Shown here: one piece after another, positions 58,895 through 64,000 of the stretch
How the letters are laid out: every line of letters begins with the position of its first letter
Position numbering within the stretch: the stretch's first letter is position 1
NCBI RefSeq assembly: GCF_002261215.1
Contig: NZ_NEVS01000001.1
Location: 1-64,000 of the forward strand
From: Bordetella genomosp. 11
GTDB taxonomy: Bacteria; Pseudomonadota; Gammaproteobacteria; Burkholderiales; Burkholderiaceae_B
Length of the DNA: 64,000 nucleotides
Direction of reading: 5' to 3'
The notes under the pieces: model-generated
What the model saw: only the letters and a program-made list of their open reading frames with translations
Database searches by the model: none
What the model was told of the DNA's origin: nothing
Position numbers and translations under genes: made by a program

Positions 58895-60746
58895 TGACCA
58901 CCTCCTTGTGTTCGCGTACCTGCGCCGGCGTCCCGTCGGCCAGGACGCGGCCCAGGTTCAGTACGGTGACGTGATCGCAGATGTCGAAGATCAGGTCGGC
59001 ATGGTGCTCGACCAGCAGGACGCCCGTGCCCTGCCGGCTGATGTGGCGGATCAGGTCGCCCAGGCGGCGGATCTCCTCGGCGGCCAGGCCGGCCGCCGGT
59101 TCGTCCAGCAGCAGGAAGGCGGGCCGCAGCATCAGCGCGCGGGCGATTTCCAGGAAGCGCAGCTCGCTGTGCTGGAGGCGGTCGGCCCGCACGTCCGCCA
59201 CGGCGCCCAGGCCGACGATCTGCAGCGCGGTACGCGCCGCGTCGCGCAGCGCCGCTTCGTCGCGGCCGTGGCGCGGCAAGTGCAGCATCGTCTCGATGAA
59301 AGACGCGCGGCCTTGCAGCGTGCCGCCGATCATCACGTTCTGCAGGACGGATGCTTCGCCGATGATGCGCGGCGTCTGGTAGGTGCGGGCAATGCCGCGC
59401 GGCGCGCGCAGCAGCGGCCGGCCCATGGCCAGCGGCGCCCCGCCCAGGCTCAGCGTGCCGGCCTCCGGCGTGCAATATCCCGAGATGACGTTCAGTGTCG
59501 TGGTCTTGCCGCTGCCGTTGGGTCCGATCAGCCCGTGTATGCGGCCCGGCGCGATGGTCAGGGTCAGTCCGTCGATAGCGCGCACGCCGCCGAAGCTGAG
59601 CACGATGTTTTCCAGCGCGATGCCGCCATGCGCCGGCGTCGCCGTCAGCAACTGGCCCAGCAATCCGGGATTGGGCACGATGGTGCGATCGGCAGGCAAG
59701 GGCCGGCGATTGCGGAAGTCCAGCAGCGCGGCGATGCCGCCCGGCGCGGCCAGCACGATGATCAGCAGCATCAGCGCATAGAGGAAGTTGGACCATGCCG
59801 CCAGCGGCGCGGCGATCTCCGGCAGTACCGTCAGGATTACCGTGCCCAGCAGCGGACCGAGTATGGAACCGCGCCCGCCGATCAGGATGGAGATGAAAAA
59901 CAGTACGGAGAGCTCGAAGGTGAAGGCGTCGGGCGTGATGTAGGTCTGCAGCGAGGCGAACAGGCCGCCGGCCACCGCCGCCAGCACCCCGGCGAGCACG
60001 AAGATCAGCGACAGCAGCCTGACCTTGGATATGCCGCTGGCCTCGGCCGCGACTTCGGCGTCGCGCACCGCGATCAGGCCGCGACCGAATCGGCTGTGCG
60101 CCACGTTGGCGGTCAGCAGCGTGCAGGCGCCCGCGATGCCCAGGCACAGGTAGTACAGGCCCGATTCGCTATCGAAGGGCGCCGGCAGCGCCGGCCCGGC
60201 CAGGCCGATGCCGCCGCCCGTGACGTCCTGCCAGGCCAGCGCGATCTGCGTGACGATGGTGGCGAAGCCCAGCGTCGCCATGGCGAAATAGAAGGTGCGC
60301 AGCCGCAGCGCCGGCAGGCCGACGACCAGGCCGAAGATGCCGCCGCCCACGCCCGCGCACGCCAGCGCCGCGAACGGCGGCAGGGCCGGCAGCACATTGC
60401 CGGCCGCCAGCACGCTGGTGATATACGCGCCCAGGGTCAGCAGGGCCACATAGCCGATGGCCAGCTGTCCGGCGTAGCCCACCACCAGGTTCAGGCCGGA
60501 CACCAGGATCCAGTAGATGGCCGCGCGCGTGGCGATAACCGTCCAGTAGGTGTTGCCGCTGAAGGGCAGCAACGCGGCCAGTATGAAGATCGCCACGAAA
60601 GGCCAGGCGGTGTGCCAGGCCGATGGCGCGCCGCGCACGCCGGCGCGCGCGGCGTGCTTGCCGGGCCTGGGGCTGCCATCTCCGCGCGCCGCGCGGGCGG
60701 CCATGCCGCCGTGGACCTGTCTTTGCAATTCGCTGTCCGCTGCCAT
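58875..60746 (-). CDS. Fused ABC permease-ATPase (LivM-LivG fusion)
   Basis: Protein of 623 aa. Residues about 40-345 form a LivM-type permease with about nine membrane segments (LVVGYAGQLAIGYVALLTLG and ILIGGRGSILGPLLGTVIL). From about residue 375 a LivG-type ATPase follows with Walker A GPNGSGKTT and Walker B FLLLDEPAAGLAA. The ABC signature is degenerate (LQHSELRFLEIARAL instead of an LSGGQ form). Such fusions are known in this transporter group. It shares one base with the upstream permease stop. Confidence 0.9.
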   Translation of the reverse strand: MAADSELQRQVHGGMAARAARGDGSPRPGKHAARAGVRGAPSAWHTAWPFVAIFILAALLPFSGNTYWTVIATRAAIYWILVSGLNLVVGYAGQLAIGYVALLTLGAYITSVLAAGNVLPALPPFAALACAGVGGGIFGLVVGLPALRLRTFYFAMATLGFATIVTQIALAWQDVTGGGIGLAGPALPAPFDSESGLYYLCLGIAGACTLLTANVAHSRFGRGLIAVRDAEVAAEASGISKVRLLSLIFVLAGVLAAVAGGLFASLQTYITPDAFTFELSVLFFISILIGGRGSILGPLLGTVILTVLPEIAAPLAAWSNFLYALMLLIIVLAAPGGIAALLDFRNRRPLPADRTIVPNPGLLGQLLTATPAHGGIALENIVLSFGGVRAIDGLTLTIAPGRIHGLIGPNGSGKTTTLNVISGYCTPEAGTLSLGGAPLAMGRPLLRAPRGIARTYQTPRIIGEASVLQNVMIGGTLQGRASFIETMLHLPRHGRDEAALRDAARTALQIVGLGAVADVRADRLQHSELRFLEIARALMLRPAFLLLDEPAAGLAAEEIRRLGDLIRHISRQGTGVLLVEHHADLIFDICDHVTVLNLGRVLADGTPAQVREHKEVVSAYLGG

Positions 60747-61603
60747 TAGACCCTCCGCGCGGTCGAGCTGCCGAACAGGCCTTGCGGCACCGCCAGCAGC
60801 ACGACGATGAACAGCACGAAGACCGCGATCGACGCGAACACGCCGCCCACCGTGAAATTGGCGGCTTGCTGGAACAGGCCCAGCGCCAGCCCGCCGACCA
60901 GGGCGCCGCGGTTATTGCCCAGGCCGCCCAGCGCCACCGGGACGAAGCCGTAGAAATTCAGCAGCGTGCCGTTGGCGAAGAAGGCCAGCATCAATTGGCC
61001 GCTGGCGAAGCCGGCAATGCCGCCGATGACAGCCGCCAGCACGTAGCTCCATACGCGCAGGCGCCGTTCCGGCAGGCCCAGGGCGCGCGCCGCGAAATTG
61101 TCTTCCGCCACCGCCAGGAAGGCCATGCCCACCAGCGTTCGGCGGTACAGGTATTCCAGGCCCAGCACCACCAGGGCGCAGGCGACGACCGGCAGCCAGA
61201 ACTTCTCGTCCGTGACCCCCGACCCCAGGCCGAACAGGCGCGGAAACGGCTGAGGTTCCGTGCCCCAGCCGATGGCGGTGACCTGCTGCACCATCAACGC
61301 CAGCGCCAGCGTGGACAACACGTACAGGTGCTGATCCAGGCTCTTGAGGACCGGCCGCACCGCGACCAGCTCGGTGATCACGCCCATCACCGCGCAGCCC
61401 GCGAGCGTCGCGATGAATCCCAGCCAGGGCGGCAGGCCCAGCTTCAGGATGAACAGCGAACCCAGCACGCCGCCCAGCATGCCCAGCTGCCCCGCCGTGA
61501 AGCTCATGACCCGCGAGGTGGCGAACATGGTGTTGTAGGTGATGCCGATGAGCGCGTAGACCGCGCCCATCGCCAGGCCGGATGCGATGATGGAAGCGAA
61601 CAT
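60746..61603 (-). CDS. Branched-chain-type ABC transporter permease (LivH-like)
   Basis: Permease of 285 aa with about eight membrane segments. YALIGITYNTMFATSRVMSF near the N-terminus and FVPVALGGLGNNRGALVGGL are the typical blocks. It lies 15 bases after the binding-protein gene. Confidence 0.9.
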   Translation of the reverse strand: MFASIIASGLAMGAVYALIGITYNTMFATSRVMSFTAGQLGMLGGVLGSLFILKLGLPPWLGFIATLAGCAVMGVITELVAVRPVLKSLDQHLYVLSTLALALMVQQVTAIGWGTEPQPFPRLFGLGSGVTDEKFWLPVVACALVVLGLEYLYRRTLVGMAFLAVAEDNFAARALGLPERRLRVWSYVLAAVIGGIAGFASGQLMLAFFANGTLLNFYGFVPVALGGLGNNRGALVGGLALGLFQQAANFTVGGVFASIAVFVLFIVVLLAVPQGLFGSSTARRV

Positions 61604-61618
61604 CGTGCGTCCTCCGCG

Positions 61619-62809
61619 TCAGGCGTAGCCGGGCGCCAGTGCGAAAGTGCCATGCTTGGCGGAATTGGCGGCCGACATGACCACGTCGGCGGTCGGATAG
61701 CCGTTGTGCTGCTCGGGCGTGTAGCTGTAGTTGCCGAAGTAGCCCGGATACGGGTTCAGGCTGTTCCAGTAGGCGATGATTTCCTTGGACGATGCCCCGC
61801 TTTCCTGCACGGCCTTGGCCACCATATGCACCGCGTCGTAGCCTGCCGTCACCCACCAGAACAGGGTGTCGTCGAGGTTGACCTTGCCCTGCACTTTGTC
61901 GACGAATTCCTGCGAGCGGGGCGGCAGCTTGCCGCTGGCGTCGTAGCTGCAGCTGCGGTAGCCCACCGCGTAGACCTTGTCCCAGTTCTGCGGCTTGGTC
62001 AGCAGGCCGCGGATTTCGCCGGATGCCATCGACGGATGGCCGGCGAAAGCCACGTCCCAGCCCATTTCGCCGCGCGCGTTGAACAGCCGCGCCTCCATGC
62101 CCGTGGACACGCTCCAGATGACGATGACTTCGGCGCCGGCATTGCGCGCGCGCGTCATGTCGGGCGTCATATCGGGCTGGGTGGCGTCGATGTTGTTGCT
62201 GTAGACGACGTCGGCGCCGTCGCGCTTGAAGTTCGCCACGCTGGCCTTCAACGCGCTGACCCCATAGCCGGTGGTGTCGCCGATCACCGCTACCTTCTTC
62301 ACCTTCAGCACTTTCAGGCAATAGTTGCGCGTGGCATCGTCCCATTGCTCGTTGGACGGCGCGATGCGAAAGGCATTGGGAAACTTCTTGGGGTCGATCA
62401 GGCTGTCGATCACGCAGGGATGGATATTGGGCGTGCGGGCCCGCGCCATGATGGGCGTGACGGCCAGCGACTCGCCGGAATTGGTCGGCCCCCAGATGGC
62501 ATCCACCTTGATGGAGTTGATCATTTCCTGCGTGGCGTTCACCGCCTTGGTGGGATCGCCCTGCGTGTCGCGGGTGACGATCTCGATCTTGCGGCCCTTG
62601 ACGCCGCCCGCCGCGTTCAAGGTGTCCGCGGCGAAACGCACGCCGCGGTCGAAGCCGACGCCGGGCGCCGAACTGGGGCCGGTCAGCGCGGCCAGCCAGC
62701 CGATGCGCAGCGGCTCGCTGGCCGCCCTGGCGAAGCGCGGTGCGCCGATGGCCGACGCACCCAGTATCCCGGTGGTTCCCAGGACGAAATTGCGACGCGA
62801 TAAAGGCAT
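61619..62809 (-). CDS. Periplasmic substrate-binding protein with Tat signal (LivJ-like)
   Basis: Protein of 396 aa. The N-terminus LSRRNFVLGTTGILGASAIG is a twin-arginine signal, so the protein is likely exported folded. The type I binding fold starts at LRIGWLAALTGPSSAPGVGF. It is the second gene of the operon led by the enolase-superfamily enzyme, so its ligand may be a sugar acid or its lactone. Confidence 0.89.
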   Translation of the reverse strand: MPLSRRNFVLGTTGILGASAIGAPRFARAASEPLRIGWLAALTGPSSAPGVGFDRGVRFAADTLNAAGGVKGRKIEIVTRDTQGDPTKAVNATQEMINSIKVDAIWGPTNSGESLAVTPIMARARTPNIHPCVIDSLIDPKKFPNAFRIAPSNEQWDDATRNYCLKVLKVKKVAVIGDTTGYGVSALKASVANFKRDGADVVYSNNIDATQPDMTPDMTRARNAGAEVIVIWSVSTGMEARLFNARGEMGWDVAFAGHPSMASGEIRGLLTKPQNWDKVYAVGYRSCSYDASGKLPPRSQEFVDKVQGKVNLDDTLFWWVTAGYDAVHMVAKAVQESGASSKEIIAYWNSLNPYPGYFGNYSYTPEQHNGYPTADVVMSAANSAKHGTFALAPGYA

Positions 62810-62857
62810 GGTCTTTCCTTGAAGAGGCCAGAGAAAATGCGCGGGGCGGGCGCTTTG

Positions 62858-63949
62858 TCAGCGCCGTGCGTTTTCCAGCTCGGCGATGCGCTGGGGATCC
62901 AGGGTGAAGCCCCAGCCGGGGCGCTCCGGCACCACGGCATCGCCGTCGACGAATTCCAGGCGTTCGCGGTAGAGCGACGAGAACCAGGGCATGTATTCGA
63001 GGTAGATGGCATTGGCCAGCGCCCCCAGCACCTGGATGCTGGTTTCGGGAAACAGATGGCTCGATACCGGCACGTCGTAGCTTTCCGCCATGTGGCCGAT
63101 GCGCATGAATTCGCTGACGCCGCCCGATCGCTGCAGGTCCGGCATCAGGACGTCGGCGCTGCGCAGCGTGAGCATGCCGCGAAAGCCGTAGCGCGTGTAT
63201 TCGGTTTCGCCGCTGGCGATGGGGGTGTCCAGCGCCGCGGCCACGCGCGCCACGCCTTCCAGGTCCCAGGCGGGCAGCGGTTCCTCGAACCACGTCAGGT
63301 CGTATTCCTCCAGCATGCGGCCCAGCCGGATCGCCTGCGCCTCGTTCAGGCCCTGGTTGGCGTCGGCCATCAGGCGGATGCCCGGGCCGATGGCCTGCCG
63401 CACGGCACGCACGCGTTCGGCGTCCTGCCGCGGGTCCGGCATGCCCAGGCGCATTTTCACGGCCTTGAAGCCCTGGGCCACCATGTCCTGCGCCTCGCGC
63501 GCCAGCGCATCGATATCGCGGTCCAGCCACAGGCCGCCGCTGTGGTAGGCCGGCATGCGGTCGCGCGCGCCGCCCAGCAGGCGGTACAGCGGCATGTTCG
63601 CGGCCTTGCCGGCGATATCCCACAGCGCGCCGTCGATGGCGGAAATCCCCATCACCGGCAAGCCCTTGTGGCCGAAGAAATTGATGTCCTTCCAGGCGCG
63701 CGCCCAGAAGCCGGCGATATGGCCGGCATCGCGTCCGATCACCAGGTCCGCCAGCTCATCCACCATGGCGCGCAGCACGCCGGTGCGCCGGTCGTTCAGC
63801 GTGAAAACCAGGTTCTCGCCGACGAGGCCGTTGTCGGTGTAGGCATACACGAGCACCACGCCGCAGCTGCGTATCGATCCCAGGGCGCTTTCGATGGGCT
63901 TGTCCAGCGGCAGCGCAAACGCGCGGGTTTCCAGGCGTTCTATCTTCAT
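62858..63949 (-). CDS. Enolase-superfamily enzyme (mandelate racemase/muconate lactonizing type)
   Basis: Protein of 363 aa. The Lys motif is in FKAVKMRLGM, metal ligands in LMADANQGLN, WFEEPLPAW and IASGETEYTR, and the distal His in PVSSHLFPE. The pattern fits acid-sugar dehydratases or racemases. ATG 63949 overlaps the stop of a partial upstream gene (ATGA). It heads the visible part of the second ABC operon. Confidence 0.86.
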   Translation of the reverse strand: MKIERLETRAFALPLDKPIESALGSIRSCGVVLVYAYTDNGLVGENLVFTLNDRRTGVLRAMVDELADLVIGRDAGHIAGFWARAWKDINFFGHKGLPVMGISAIDGALWDIAGKAANMPLYRLLGGARDRMPAYHSGGLWLDRDIDALAREAQDMVAQGFKAVKMRLGMPDPRQDAERVRAVRQAIGPGIRLMADANQGLNEAQAIRLGRMLEEYDLTWFEEPLPAWDLEGVARVAAALDTPIASGETEYTRYGFRGMLTLRSADVLMPDLQRSGGVSEFMRIGHMAESYDVPVSSHLFPETSIQVLGALANAIYLEYMPWFSSLYRERLEFVDGDAVVPERPGWGFTLDPQRIAELENARR

Positions 63950-64000
63950 GCGTGCTTCTCCCGGATGACGTGGCGTTCGCCGACGCGGTAGCGCGCCAGC
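63946..64000 (-). CDS. Partial upstream gene, C-terminal end only
   Basis: Only the last 17 codons are visible, ending LARYRVGERHVIREKHA before TGA (63948-63946). The stop overlaps the enolase-superfamily start by four bases, so the two genes are probably in one operon. The fragment is too short to assign a family. Confidence 0.5.
   Translation of the reverse strand, partial: LARYRVGERHVIREKHA

Noticed and set aside
60912..63623. A 903-codon open frame on the minus strand
   Set aside because: It overlaps the permease, binding-protein and enolase-superfamily genes in a different frame and has shadow-type composition.

Overview
The window looks like chromosomal DNA from a high-GC betaproteobacterium of the family Alcaligenaceae, most likely Bordetella or a close relative such as Achromobacter. 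I infer this from four things: three orphan Bug/TctC-type solute-binding proteins, many LysR-controlled catabolic operons, three small DUF4148 exported proteins, and a bcs-wss acetylated-cellulose operon of the kind known from Bordetella avium. No rRNA, tRNA or CRISPR array was found. Coding density is high except in one 1.2 kb repeat-filled gap at about 56-57.2 kb.

Left part (0-24.4 kb). The window opens exactly on an IS5-family element (1-828). It has inserted at a CTAG 14 bp upstream of the start codon of a DUF4148 gene (839-1171). Next come three catabolic modules. Module one (1.5-7.4 kb) has an HTD2/MaoC-like hydratase, an acyl-CoA dehydrogenase, a class III CoA-transferase, an MmgE/PrpD protein and a LysR regulator. 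Module two (8.7-16.3 kb) has a LysR regulator divergent from a run of maleylacetate-reductase-like, TauD-like, Bug, FMN hydroxyacid dehydrogenase, SnoaL-like, FAH-family and quinone-reductase-like genes. Module three (16.4-23.5 kb) has LuxR, Bug, enolase-superfamily, D-2-hydroxyacid dehydrogenase, enolase-superfamily and Bug genes, with a divergent LysR. A UdgX-type uracil-DNA glycosylase follows.

Middle (24.4-31.5 kb). A two-component system (26542-27237 and 25112-26569) is divergent from a DUF5666 protein, a membrane cytochrome b and a YedY/SUOX-like periplasmic molybdenum oxidoreductase. DUF4148 genes lie on both sides of this locus. The intergenic region between the two arms carries a CopR/CusR-type box. 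All three DUF4148 genes share a 3'UTR made of a GAGAGG/CCTCTC hairpin, a GCAGTAC linker and a strong terminator. The two DUF4148 genes with visible upstream DNA share an AAGGGTTTATCCCTA element. An XdhC-family gene follows.

Cellulose region (31.6-47.4 kb). One long minus-strand operon reads bcsD, bcsP, bcsQ, bcsA, bcsB, bcsZ, bcsC, wssF, wssG, wssH, wssI. Most of its genes overlap by a few bases. It encodes synthesis, export, partial hydrolysis and acetylation of cellulose.

Right part (47.9-64 kb). Two branched-chain-amino-acid-type (Liv/Urt-like) ABC transporter operons lie on the minus strand. The first (48.9-54.8 kb) is linked to an amidase and a PuuE-like polysaccharide deacetylase and is divergent from a LysR gene. 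The second (57.2-63.9 kb) has a fused permease-ATPase and is linked to an SMP-30/gluconolactonase-like enzyme and an enolase-superfamily enzyme. Between them, 55978-57207 holds a large nested inverted repeat around a degenerate tandem repeat, with no credible gene.
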